Shown: positions 1 through 6,133 of the stretch, piece by piece
Layout: each line of letters begins with the position of its first letter
How positions within the stretch are numbered: position 1 is the stretch's first letter
Assembly: GCA_023382135.1 (NCBI GenBank)
Contig: JAMCQK010000202.1
Location: 1-6,245, forward strand
From: Deinococcus sp.
GTDB lineage: Bacteria; Deinococcota; Deinococci; Deinococcales; Thermaceae
DNA length: 6,245 nucleotides
Direction: 5' to 3'
The notes under the pieces: model-generated
The model's input: the letters and a program-made list of their open reading frames with translations, nothing else
Told to the model about the DNA's origin: nothing
Database searches by the model: none
Program-made: the position numbers and the translations under genes

Positions 1-800
1 AAGCGGTTGAGTGGGACAGCTTGGCTTATAACGCAGCACGCGGACATGCGGTGGACATGCTGGAGCGCAACTTCTTCGCTCACGACACCCCAGAGGGCAT
101 TACCCCGGGCATGCGCATGGAAAAAGCCGGCGTGCTCGAGTACGAGACCGGCGAAAACCTGGCGCTCTACGAAAACTATACCGATGAGAAGATTCCAAGT
201 TTGGCGGTGGAGGGCTGGATGAAAAGTCCGGGCCACCGTGCCAACTTACTTAAGCCTTCGTTTACTCACCTTGGGGTAGCTGTGGTCCGGAAGGGTAGCA
301 GAGTAGTGGTGGTGCAGAACTTTTTGGCGCGGCCTTTCGAAATCGGCCAGCCCAGCCTTGAGCCCACTGTGGCTTCACGGGTTCAGCTGCTTCTTTCGGG
401 CACCGCGCCTGGCACCCTGGGCATCTTTATCAACCGGAACCTGTTCACCAAAATTAACCCTCCTTTCAACGCTGCTTTCGAGCTACCGCCAGATCCCAGA
501 CCGGACCTTAGTTTTGGTCTGTGGGACGGGCAGTCTTGGTTTAAAGTTGAGCCCGGCAAATACGGCCTGAACATTGCTTACCGGCTTGAAGTGTTCCCGG
601 CTCCTGGGCAGCGCGTCCGCTTTAGCCTGCCTCCGGGCACGTATCTGATTGCACTAGGGAAGAACCCCAAGCCTTGGCGCAGTCTTACCGGCGGGGCTGG
701 CTTCCAATTCGACATCCCCGGCACTTACCAGTATCTTTGGTTCGGCAAGGTGGATGGTTCCAAGGTGCGGTATACCCACCGGATCCCGCTCAAACCTTGA
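1..800 (+). CDS. CAP/SCP (YkwD-like) domain protein with extra C-terminal beta-rich region, 5' partial
   Basis: The reading frame is open from the left edge (first full codon at base 3) to TGA at 798-800, giving 265 visible residues; the true start and any signal peptide lie outside the window. Residues about 1-108 carry the CAP signature: a helix rich in A/R, then NFFAHDTPEG (His27), TGENLAL (Glu51), W-x-K-SPGHRANLL (His78), and a closing strand VVVVQNF. His and Glu at these places form the conserved cleft of CAP proteins. In bacteria this family is mostly secreted or wall-associated and its biochemical role is usually unknown, so none is assigned. Residues about 109-265 are not a domain I recognise. 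They look beta-rich and contain three PG(K/T)Y turns, at 184-187, 211-214 and 239-242. The next gene starts 76 bases downstream on the same strand. The CAP call is firm; the start and the C-terminal region are not resolved. Confidence 0.88.
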   Translation, partial: AVEWDSLAYNAARGHAVDMLERNFFAHDTPEGITPGMRMEKAGVLEYETGENLALYENYTDEKIPSLAVEGWMKSPGHRANLLKPSFTHLGVAVVRKGSRVVVVQNFLARPFEIGQPSLEPTVASRVQLLLSGTAPGTLGIFINRNLFTKINPPFNAAFELPPDPRPDLSFGLWDGQSWFKVEPGKYGLNIAYRLEVFPAPGQRVRFSLPPGTYLIALGKNPKPWRSLTGGAGFQFDIPGTYQYLWFGKVDGSKVRYTHRIPLKP

Positions 801-813
801 GTTCATCGCTATA

Positions 814-850
814 TGCGCAAGTCCCCTCGCTGCGCAAACCGAGGTTCTTC
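814..850 (+). other. short repeat and hairpin between the CAP gene and the transporter gene
   Basis: The heptamer TGCGCAA occurs at 814-820 and again at 831-837, a 17-base period. Its core TGCGCA is self-complementary, so the two copies could also pair with each other. A competing hairpin, CCTCG (825-829) with CGAGG (840-844), is followed by TTCTTC (845-850), a poor U-tract. This could be a weak terminator for the CAP gene, an operator for the transporter promoter at 865-870, or chance. The sequence does not decide between these. Confidence 0.2.
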
Positions 851-864
851 CGAAACGCATCAAT

Positions 865-870
865 TACAAT
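865..870 (+). promoter_or_regulatory. candidate -10 box for a leaderless transporter transcript
   Basis: TACAAT fits the TANNNT -10 pattern, and exactly six bases (871-876) separate it from the ATG at 877. That spacing would put the transcription start at or next to the start codon, as in the leaderless genes common in Deinococcus-Thermus bacteria. No Shine-Dalgarno sequence is seen before this ATG, which agrees. No clear -35 hexamer is visible 16-18 bases upstream. Confidence 0.5.
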
Positions 871-876
871 CGCCTG

Positions 877-1752
877 ATGGACTCCCGCACGCTGCTGGCG
901 ATCGGCCTCACTATTCTCCCCTGGGCATCGGCGTTTGCGGGCATTCGCGCTGGACTGCAGGACTACCACCCCGCGCAGCTAACTTTGCTGCGCTTCTTGG
1001 TGGCTTCCGCCGTGCTCGGCGTCTACGCGCTGGCGGTGCGCATGCCCATGCCCTTGCGCAAAGATTGGGGGACTATCTTTCTTCTGAGTTTTTTGGGAAT
1101 TACCATCTACCACACGGCGCTCAACTACGGCGAAGTCACGGTCTCCTCCGGCCCGGCGGCCCTGCTCATTGCCTGCGGACCGGTCTTTACCGCCCTGATG
1201 TCGTGGCGTTTTTTGGGGGAGCGGCTTTCGGCGTGGGGATGGGCTGGGATTAGCATCGCGTTTTCCGGGGTGGTACTGATTGCGTTTGGTGAAGGGGGAG
1301 GGTTCCGGTTTGAGCCTGGCGCTCTGCTGGTACTGCTTTCAGCCCTGGTTACCTCGGTCTACTTTGTTTTTCAGAAACCCCTGCTGGGGCGTTATAATCC
1401 GCTTCACTACACCGCCTATTCCATCTGGGCCGGAACGGTGCCTTTGCTGGTTTTCTCTCCTGGTCTTGTGCCCGCGGTCTTCCACGCTTCGGCGGCGGCT
1501 ACCTGGAGCGTGGTATATCTGGGTATTTTCCCCGGTGCGCTGGCGTACCTCACCTGGACTTACGCGCTCTCTCGTGCTCCCGCGAGCCGGGTAACCAGCT
1601 TTCTCTATATCTCGCCGGTGCTGGCCACGCTGATTGGCTTTCTGTGGCTGGGAGAGGTTCCATCGGCAATTTCATTGACCGGCGGCGCGATTGCGTTGGT
1701 TGGTGTGGTGGTTGTGAACACGCTGGGCAGGTTTCGCCAGGCCGCCGGCTGA
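877..1752 (+). CDS. EamA/DMT-superfamily membrane transporter
   Basis: This encodes a 291-residue, very hydrophobic protein in the inner membrane, the usual length for the ten-helix drug/metabolite transporter (DMT) family. The two halves are an internal EamA duplication. Each half carries the typical LGE motif before its last helix: FLGERLSAWGW (Glu115) followed by a helix ending VVLIAFG, and WLGEVPSAISL (Glu260) followed by IALVGVVVV. ASRVTSFLYISPVLA just before the second motif is also typical. Family members export or import amino acids, nucleosides or other small metabolites. The substrate cannot be read from the sequence. ATG 877 is chosen because it begins right before the first helix (TLLAIGLTILPW) and sits behind a candidate leaderless promoter. 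An in-frame ATG at 754 would add 41 non-membrane residues and overlap the CAP gene. The stop codon lies 41 bases before malQ, and the malQ control region begins almost at once after it. Confidence 0.9.
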   Translation: MDSRTLLAIGLTILPWASAFAGIRAGLQDYHPAQLTLLRFLVASAVLGVYALAVRMPMPLRKDWGTIFLLSFLGITIYHTALNYGEVTVSSGPAALLIACGPVFTALMSWRFLGERLSAWGWAGISIAFSGVVLIAFGEGGGFRFEPGALLVLLSALVTSVYFVFQKPLLGRYNPLHYTAYSIWAGTVPLLVFSPGLVPAVFHASAAATWSVVYLGIFPGALAYLTWTYALSRAPASRVTSFLYISPVLATLIGFLWLGEVPSAISLTGGAIALVGVVVVNTLGRFRQAAG

Positions 1753-1757
1753 AGCGG

Positions 1758-1771
1758 TAGAAACGCTTCCA
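1758..1771 (+). promoter_or_regulatory. candidate LacI-family operator upstream of malQ
   Basis: TAGAAACGCTTCCA is an imperfect palindrome centred on the CG at 1764-1765, with 5 of 7 half-site positions matching. It fits the catabolite-operator pattern TGnAAnCGnTnnCA at every fixed position but the second. An overlapping perfect repeat, GAAGCG (1751-1756) with CGCTTC (1764-1769), adds symmetry. The site lies where the -35 element of the proposed malQ promoter would be, so a bound regulator would be expected to repress. LacI-family regulators often control maltodextrin genes. Binding here is inferred from the motif alone. Confidence 0.4.
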
Positions 1772-1781
1772 CTCCGCTGTG

Positions 1782-1787
1782 TAAGCT
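1782..1787 (+). promoter_or_regulatory. candidate -10 box for a leaderless malQ transcript
   Basis: TAAGCT fits TANNNT and lies exactly six bases before the GTG at 1794, the same geometry as the box before the transporter gene. No Shine-Dalgarno sequence is present in the 41-base gap. No good -35 hexamer is seen, and the expected position (1759-1764) falls inside the operator-like site. The call rests on spacing and on the parallel with the other gene. Confidence 0.45.
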
Positions 1788-1793
1788 AAACGG

Positions 1794-3296
1794 GTGAATC
1801 TCGAACGCTCGTTTGGAATCCTTTTGCATCCAAGCAGTTTCCCTGGCCGCTGGGGGATTGGCGCTTTGGGGAGTGAAGCCCGCAAATTTCTTGACTGGCT
1901 CGCTTCGGCTGGAGCCAGATGGTGGCAGGTTTTGCCGCTGGGTCCCACCAGCTACGGGGATTCGCCTTACCAGTCTTTTTCCGCGTTTGCGGGAAACCCT
2001 TATCTGATTGACATCGAAGAGCTGATTAGGTTTGGTTGGCTCGAGGCCGAAACGCCTCCTGCTTTTCCAGCGGAGACGGTGGATTACGGCTGGATTTACC
2101 AGCAGCGCTGGCCACAGCTCAGGCGTGCCTTCGCTGGGTTTTTGCAAAAGTCTAACCGGGGGGATAAAAAAGCCTTCGAGCGCTTTCGACGCCGGGAAGC
2201 GGGCTGGTTGCAAGACTACGCCCTCTTTATGTCGCTCAAAGAAAAATTTGGCGGAAAACCATGGAATGAGTGGCCAACGGAACTTCGCGACCGCGAGCCT
2301 GGGGCTATGGGGCGCGCGCGCGAAGAACTCTCCAACGACACACTTTTTCACAGCTTCACGCAGTGGATGTTTTATAACGCCTGGGCGGACTTGCGTAGCT
2401 ACGCGAAATCTAAAGGAATCGGGATTATCGGTGACATGCCTATATTTGTGGCCTATGACTCCGCCGATGTGTGGGCCAATCCCGGTTATTTCTACCTGGA
2501 TGCTCAAGGGCTGCCCACGGTAGTCGCGGGTGTTCCGCCTGACTACTTTAGCGAGACCGGCCAGCGCTGGGGCAATCCGCTTTACCGCTGGGAAGCGATA
2601 GAGCAAGACGGCTTTAGCTGGTGGATCTCGCGCATTCAGAAAGCGCGCGAAACCTGCGATCTGGTACGTATCGATCACTTTCGCGGGTTTGAGGCGTACT
2701 GGGAAATTCCGGCCAAAAACCCCACCGCAGTTGAGGGCGCCTGGATTAAAGCTCCGGGACAGAATCTTTTTGAGGCGGTTAGGCGAGCACTGGGAGAGGC
2801 TCCGATTATCGCGGAGGACCTGGGTGTGATCACGCCGGAGGTGGAAGCCTTGCGGGATGGCTATGGTTTTCCCGGCATGAAAATTTTGCAGTTTGCTTTT
2901 TCAGATGAGGCCAATCCGTTTTTGCCCCACAACTATCCCCAGCACGGTAACCTGATTGTGTATACCGGTACTCACGACAACGACACCACGCTGAGCTGGT
3001 ACCGTACCGCGCCGGAGGCGGAAAAGCAATTTATGCGGGAGTACCTGGAGCGCTGGGGTATCTCTTGTCATGGCGAAAGCTGTGCGCCGGAAGCCTTGAT
3101 GGAGCTGGCGTTCAAAAGCCCCGCGCGGCTGGCGGTTGTTCCTTTGCAGGATGTGTTGGGCCTGGGGACGGAAGCAAGAATGAATTTTCCCGGAAAGCTG
3201 GGGGGGAACTGGGCGTGGCGCTACCCTCCGGACGCGCTCACGGCCGGGTTGGCCTCGAGGCTGCAGCGTCTGGCCACAAGCACCGGGCGGATCTAG
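1794..3296 (+). CDS. malQ: 4-alpha-glucanotransferase (amylomaltase), GH77
   Basis: MalQ moves alpha-1,4-linked glucan segments between maltodextrins, releasing glucose and making longer chains or, in thermophile enzymes, large cyclic amyloses. It acts in the cytoplasm in maltodextrin and glycogen use. The product is 500 residues. Family landmarks run in order: FGILLHPSS-P at 7-17, WWQVLPLGPTSYGDSPYQS in the first fifth, GIIGDMPIFVA in the middle, VAGVPPDYFSETGQRWGNPLY, LVRIDHFRGFEAYW with the catalytic nucleophile Asp294, AEDLGVITPEV with the acid/base Glu341, and GTHDNDTT with the transition-state stabiliser Asp395. The T. aquaticus enzyme, from memory, is also 500 residues with Asp293, Glu340 and Asp395. 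GTG 1794 is chosen because NLERSFG then lines up with the start of that protein and because of the promoter spacing. No catalytic residue is missing. The TAG stop lies 151 bases before ppsA. Confidence 0.97.
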   Translation: MNLERSFGILLHPSSFPGRWGIGALGSEARKFLDWLASAGARWWQVLPLGPTSYGDSPYQSFSAFAGNPYLIDIEELIRFGWLEAETPPAFPAETVDYGWIYQQRWPQLRRAFAGFLQKSNRGDKKAFERFRRREAGWLQDYALFMSLKEKFGGKPWNEWPTELRDREPGAMGRAREELSNDTLFHSFTQWMFYNAWADLRSYAKSKGIGIIGDMPIFVAYDSADVWANPGYFYLDAQGLPTVVAGVPPDYFSETGQRWGNPLYRWEAIEQDGFSWWISRIQKARETCDLVRIDHFRGFEAYWEIPAKNPTAVEGAWIKAPGQNLFEAVRRALGEAPIIAEDLGVITPEVEALRDGYGFPGMKILQFAFSDEANPFLPHNYPQHGNLIVYTGTHDNDTTLSWYRTAPEAEKQFMREYLERWGISCHGESCAPEALMELAFKSPARLAVVPLQDVLGLGTEARMNFPGKLGGNWAWRYPPDALTAGLASRLQRLATSTGRI

Positions 3297-3447
3297 CCCA
3301 CAAGTTCTTTGGGGCCCGGCGATTTCTTCGCGGCCCGCAACCCCGGCCTCGAAGGGCGTTTTGCAAGGACGTTTGCCCTCTGGCTGTGGGCGTAGCTTGT
3401 ATTTGTATCGGGGTGTTATCTCGCGTAAAGCACATGGGAGGAGGGTT
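3297..3447 (+). other. 151-base malQ-ppsA spacer, partly self-complementary
   Basis: No gene is seen here. GCCCACA (3296-3302, beginning on the last base of the malQ stop) is perfectly complementary to TGTGGGC (3385-3391). Inside that span is a hairpin: GGGCC (3312-3316) with GGCCC (3332-3336), a two-base bulge, then GCGA with TCGC around the loop TTTCT. A smaller stem, GCCT (3346-3349) with GGGC (3354-3357), is followed by GTTTTG, a weak terminator at best. No promoter could be fixed. TTGTAT at 3397-3402 and TAGCTT at 3393-3398 are the nearest candidates, and neither has a convincing partner. The stretch may combine a malQ 3' end with a structured ppsA leader. Confidence 0.35.
3436..3444 (+). 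promoter_or_regulatory. strong ribosome binding site of ppsA
   Basis: GGGAGGAGG, containing a full AGGAGG (3439-3444), lies just upstream of the ATG at 3448. It fixes the ppsA start against the longer open frame that reaches back to 3361. It also contrasts with the transporter gene and malQ, which have no such site, so ppsA is probably translated from a message with a real 5' leader. Confidence 0.88.
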
Positions 3448-5862
3448 ATGCGTTTTATCCGCGAATTCAACGAGGTGGGCATCCAGGACGTTGCCCTGGT
3501 GGGAGGCAAAAATGCATCCCTCGGCGAGATGCTGCAAGCGCTGTCGGGGCTGGGGGTGAGGGTGCCCGAAGGTTTTGCGGTTACCGCCGAGGGCTACCGG
3601 TATTTTCTGAAAGCCAACGGCCTTGCCGCGCCTATTCGGGAACAGCTCAGGGAGCTTTCGGCGGAAGACACCGAGGATCTGGCCCAGCGCTCGCGGGTGA
3701 TCCGCAACCTGGTGCTGAAAGCGGAGATCCCGGAAAATCTCGAGGCCGAGCTTCTCTCGGCCTACCGCGATCTCTCGCGCCGCGCGGGTGAGCACGAGCT
3801 GATAGTGGCGGTGCGATCCTCCGCCACCGCCGAAGACCTGCCTTCGGCCAGCTTTGCCGGACAGCACGAAAGCTTCCTGGGCGTGCAGGGTGAGGCTGAA
3901 CTTTTGGACGCGGTAAAGCACTGCTTCGCCAGCCTGTACACCGCGCGCGCCATCCGGTACCGGATTGATATGGGTTTCGAGCACGAAAAAGTTTTCCTGT
4001 CGGTGGGCGTGCAACGCCTGGTACGCAGCGATCTGGCGGGCTCAGGAGTGCTCTTTACGCTTGATACCGAGAGCGGTTTTCCCGGCGTGGTGATGCTGGA
4101 AGCGGTATGGGGCCTGGGGGACAATATTGTCCAAGGACGCGTGGTGCCGGACCGCTACCACGTGCACAAAGAAACTTTGCGGCAAGGCTACAGGCCCATC
4201 GTGTGGAAAAAAGTGGGCGCCAAAGAACTCAGGCTGGTCTTCGACCCGGCCCGCCACCGTCTCAAAAACTACCCGGTGCCAGCCGAGGAGCGCCAGCGCA
4301 TGGTGCTTAGTGACGACGAAATTCTTGAGCTTTCGCGCTGGGCTCTCTTGATTGAAGATCACTACTCCAAAGAGCGCGGCCAAGCCACGCCGATGGATAT
4401 CGAGTGGGCCAAGGATGGCCGAACCGGCGAGCTGTTCATTGTGCAGGCGCGGCCCGAAACGGTGCACAGCCAGAAATCGCCTATCCTCCGTTTCTATCAG
4501 TTAGAAGAGAGCGGAGAGGTGCTAGCGGAGGGCATGGCGGTGGGAGAGAAAATTGCCTTGGGGTCCGCCAGAGTGATTACCGATCCTAAGGACATGGGCA
4601 GCCTGCGGCCCGGCGAAGTGCTCGTGACCGAGGTCACCGATCCCGACTGGGAGCCCATCATGAAACTGGCCTCGGCTATCGTCACCGAGCGGGGTGGGCG
4701 TACCTCGCACGCGGCCATCGTCGCTCGCGAGCTGGGCCTTCCCGCTATTGTGGGAGCGGTAGGCGCGACGCGAAAACTTCCACTCGGGCAGGAAGTAACC
4801 GTCTCCTGCGCCGAACGTGAAACCGGAAGGGTCTACCGGGGCAAGCTGCGGTTCAAGGTGGAGGAAGTGGACCCGGGCAGGCTGTCAAAACCACACACCC
4901 GCCTCATGCTTAATGTTGGAAATCCGGAGCAGGCCTTTTCGCTGGCACAACTTCCCGCAGACGGTGTTGGGCTGGCGCGCATGGAGTTCATTTTTGCCAA
5001 CTGGGTGGGTGTGCATCCAATGGCGCTTTTGAAACCGGGGAAGGTCAGCCTGAAAGCCCAGCGTGGGATCGACGAGCTTATCAAGGGTTACGAGAGCGGG
5101 AAAGAGTTTTTTGTGGACCGGCTCTCCCAGGGCATCGCCACGCTGGCGGCGGCTTTTCACCCGCGTCCCGTGATTCTGCGTTTCTCCGACTTCAAAACCA
5201 ACGAGTATGCCAAGCTTTTGGGCGGCGAGCCGTTTGAGCCCCAGGAAGAAAACCCCATGCTGGGCTGGCGCGGGGCGAGCCGCTACTATCATCCCGCCTA
5301 CCGCGAAGGCTTTTTACTGGAGTTGGCCGCGGTAAAGAAAGTCCGGGACGAGATGGGTCTCAAGAATCTTCAAGTAATGGTGCCTTTCTGCCGCACCCCG
5401 GAGGAAGGCCGAAATGTGATTCTGCTCTTGCACCAAGCGGGGCTGATACCGGGCTTAGACGGCCTCGAGGTCTACGTGATGGCCGAGATCCCGTCCAACA
5501 TCCTGCTAGCGGAAGAATTCGCCGAGTACTTCCACGGCTTTTCCATCGGATCAAACGACCTCACCCAGTTGATCCTTGGCGTGGACCGTGACTCGGAACA
5601 GGTCGCGCCGCTTTTCGATGAGCGCAACCTCGCGGTGGAGCGGGCCTGCTCGGCGCTAATTACTACTGCGCACAGACTTGGGCGCAGCGTGGGCATCTGC
5701 GGCCAGGCACCCTCCGACTACCCCGAGTTCGCGGCCTTCTTGGTGCGCGAAGGCATTGACTCCATCAGCTTGAACCCGGATGCGCTACTACGTACCACGC
5801 TCCGGGTGCTCGAGGCCGAACAAGATCTGGCAATCTCCAAAACCGAGCAGGCAACGACCTAG
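3448..5862 (+). CDS. ppsA: phosphoenolpyruvate synthase (pyruvate, water dikinase)
   Basis: PpsA converts pyruvate, ATP and water to PEP, AMP and phosphate in the cytoplasm, the first step of gluconeogenesis from pyruvate. The product is 804 residues, slightly longer than the 792 of E. coli PpsA. Domains in order: the N-terminal ATP-grasp/PPDK region (about 14-345), with GGKNASLGEM at 19-28 and VRSSATAEDLPSASFAGQ starting at 122; the swivelling phosphohistidine domain (about 380-455), with GGRTSHAAIVARELG and the phosphorylated His421; and the PEP/pyruvate-binding barrel (about 475-795), with GVGLAR (506-511), ENPMLGWRG (601-609), GSNDL (701-705) and GICGQAPSD, whose Cys751 is the proton donor. 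His421 and Cys751 are, as I recall, the same numbers as in the E. coli enzyme. The ATG at 3448 follows a strong ribosome binding site. The gene is intact and converges on secF. PPDK is less likely given the PpsA-type motifs and length. Confidence 0.97.
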   Translation: MRFIREFNEVGIQDVALVGGKNASLGEMLQALSGLGVRVPEGFAVTAEGYRYFLKANGLAAPIREQLRELSAEDTEDLAQRSRVIRNLVLKAEIPENLEAELLSAYRDLSRRAGEHELIVAVRSSATAEDLPSASFAGQHESFLGVQGEAELLDAVKHCFASLYTARAIRYRIDMGFEHEKVFLSVGVQRLVRSDLAGSGVLFTLDTESGFPGVVMLEAVWGLGDNIVQGRVVPDRYHVHKETLRQGYRPIVWKKVGAKELRLVFDPARHRLKNYPVPAEERQRMVLSDDEILELSRWALLIEDHYSKERGQATPMDIEWAKDGRTGELFIVQARPETVHSQKSPILRFYQLEESGEVLAEGMAVGEKIALGSARVITDPKDMGSLRPGEVLVTEVTDPDWEPIMKLASAIVTERGGRTSHAAIVARELGLPAIVGAVGATRKLPLGQEVTVSCAERETGRVYRGKLRFKVEEVDPGRLSKPHTRLMLNVGNPEQAFSLAQLPADGVGLARMEFIFANWVGVHPMALLKPGKVSLKAQRGIDELIKGYESGKEFFVDRLSQGIATLAAAFHPRPVILRFSDFKTNEYAKLLGGEPFEPQEENPMLGWRGASRYYHPAYREGFLLELAAVKKVRDEMGLKNLQVMVPFCRTPEEGRNVILLLHQAGLIPGLDGLEVYVMAEIPSNILLAEEFAEYFHGFSIGSNDLTQLILGVDRDSEQVAPLFDERNLAVERACSALITTAHRLGRSVGICGQAPSDYPEFAAFLVREGIDSISLNPDALLRTTLRVLEAEQDLAISKTEQATT

Positions 5863-5958
5863 AGAGCCGGGGGGCAGAGGGACACGCGGGGAATTAGCGG
5901 TGCCCACTGCCTTGCCGGGCGGTAACGCCGGCTCTCCACCGGCGCCGAGTTCTGCGTG
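5862..5958 (+). other. GC-rich region after ppsA with competing inverted repeats
   Basis: Two mutually exclusive folds can be drawn. Fold 1 pairs GAGAGCCGG (5862-5870, starting on the last base of the ppsA stop) perfectly with CCGGCTCTC (5928-5936). Fold 2 nests CACGCGGGG (5883-5891) with TTCTGCGTG (5950-5958, three G-U pairs), CGGTG (5898-5902) with CACCG (5937-5941), and GCC-GGCG closing a GTAA loop with CGCC-GGC (5914-5932, one bulged G). The GTAA loop is of the stable GNRA type. There is no T-tract, so it is not a standard terminator. It could be a structured 3' end of the ppsA message, a small RNA or chance in GC-rich DNA. I recognise no known RNA family. Confidence 0.3.
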
Positions 5959-6032
5959 GACGGCTAAGTATCTCCAGTCCCAAGTTTGTCGAAAGGCTTG
6001 AAAAGCCACACCTCTTCCTTAACTCCCTCTGG

Positions 6033-6070
6033 CCCTAGTGAATTTGACTGACGGGTCAAACTCACTAGGG
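6033..6070. repeat. 16-bp inverted repeat in the ppsA/secF convergent gap
   Basis: CCCTAGTGAATTTGAC (6033-6048) and GTCAAACTCACTAGGG (6055-6070) flank the six-base spacer TGACGG, with 15 of 16 positions complementary. The one exception (A6042 opposite C6061) is a mismatch in plus-strand RNA but a G-U pair in minus-strand RNA, so the stem is unbroken only on the secF strand. Neither side has a T-tract. It lies beyond the secF terminator at 6091-6116. It may be a second barrier for convergent transcription, a protein-binding palindrome or the relic of a small repeat. Confidence 0.6.
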
Positions 6071-6090
6071 AGATACCTAAACCGCCATGT

Positions 6091-6116
6091 AAAAACCCTC
6101 TCCCAATGGGGGAGGG
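6091..6116 (-). terminator. intrinsic terminator of secF
   Basis: Read on the minus strand, CCCTCCCCC-ATT-GGGAGAGGG (6116 down to 6096) forms a stem with one C-A mismatch and a three-base loop, followed at once by TTTTT (6095-6091). It begins 17 bases after the secF stop codon, a normal distance. On the plus strand the same hairpin has no T-run after it, so it should serve secF and not ppsA. Confidence 0.75.
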
Positions 6117-6133
6117 CAAGATAGAAGCAGAGA

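Noticed and set aside
850..864. Second LacI-like site sharing GAAACGC with the malQ operator
   Set aside because: Only the left half resembles the pattern; four fixed positions of the full site are wrong and the distance to the -10 box differs.
754..876. Earlier in-frame ATG for the transporter, giving 332 residues
   Set aside because: It would overlap the CAP gene by 47 bases and add 41 residues that are not part of the EamA fold. The ATG at 877 starts right at the first helix.
1605..2678. Open frame of 357 codons on the minus strand
   Set aside because: It lies antisense to the transporter 3' end and malQ, its translation shows no family motif, and both plus-strand genes there are secure. 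Long antisense frames are common in GC-rich coding DNA.
3361..3447. Longer ppsA frame starting at 3361
   Set aside because: The added residues are not part of the family, and the AGGAGG at 3439-3444 points to the ATG at 3448.
3238..4014. Open frame of 258 codons on the minus strand
   Set aside because: It is antisense to the malQ end and the ppsA N-terminal domain, with low-complexity R/G/P-rich translation and no recognisable domain.
5868..5891. G-quadruplex from the G-runs after ppsA
   Set aside because: Only three separated G-runs of three or more are present in this short stretch, so a standard four-run motif is not met.
5889..5935. Resemblance to a cobalamin riboswitch (GGGGAA, GGTGC and CCACTG words)
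   Set aside because: The order and spacing do not match, the B12-box is absent, and the position is after, not before, a plus-strand gene.
5780..6009. Overlapping 73-codon frames on both strands at the end of ppsA
   Set aside because: Both overlap ppsA out of frame, have no ribosome binding site that I can see, and translate to G/P/R-rich sequence without a family.
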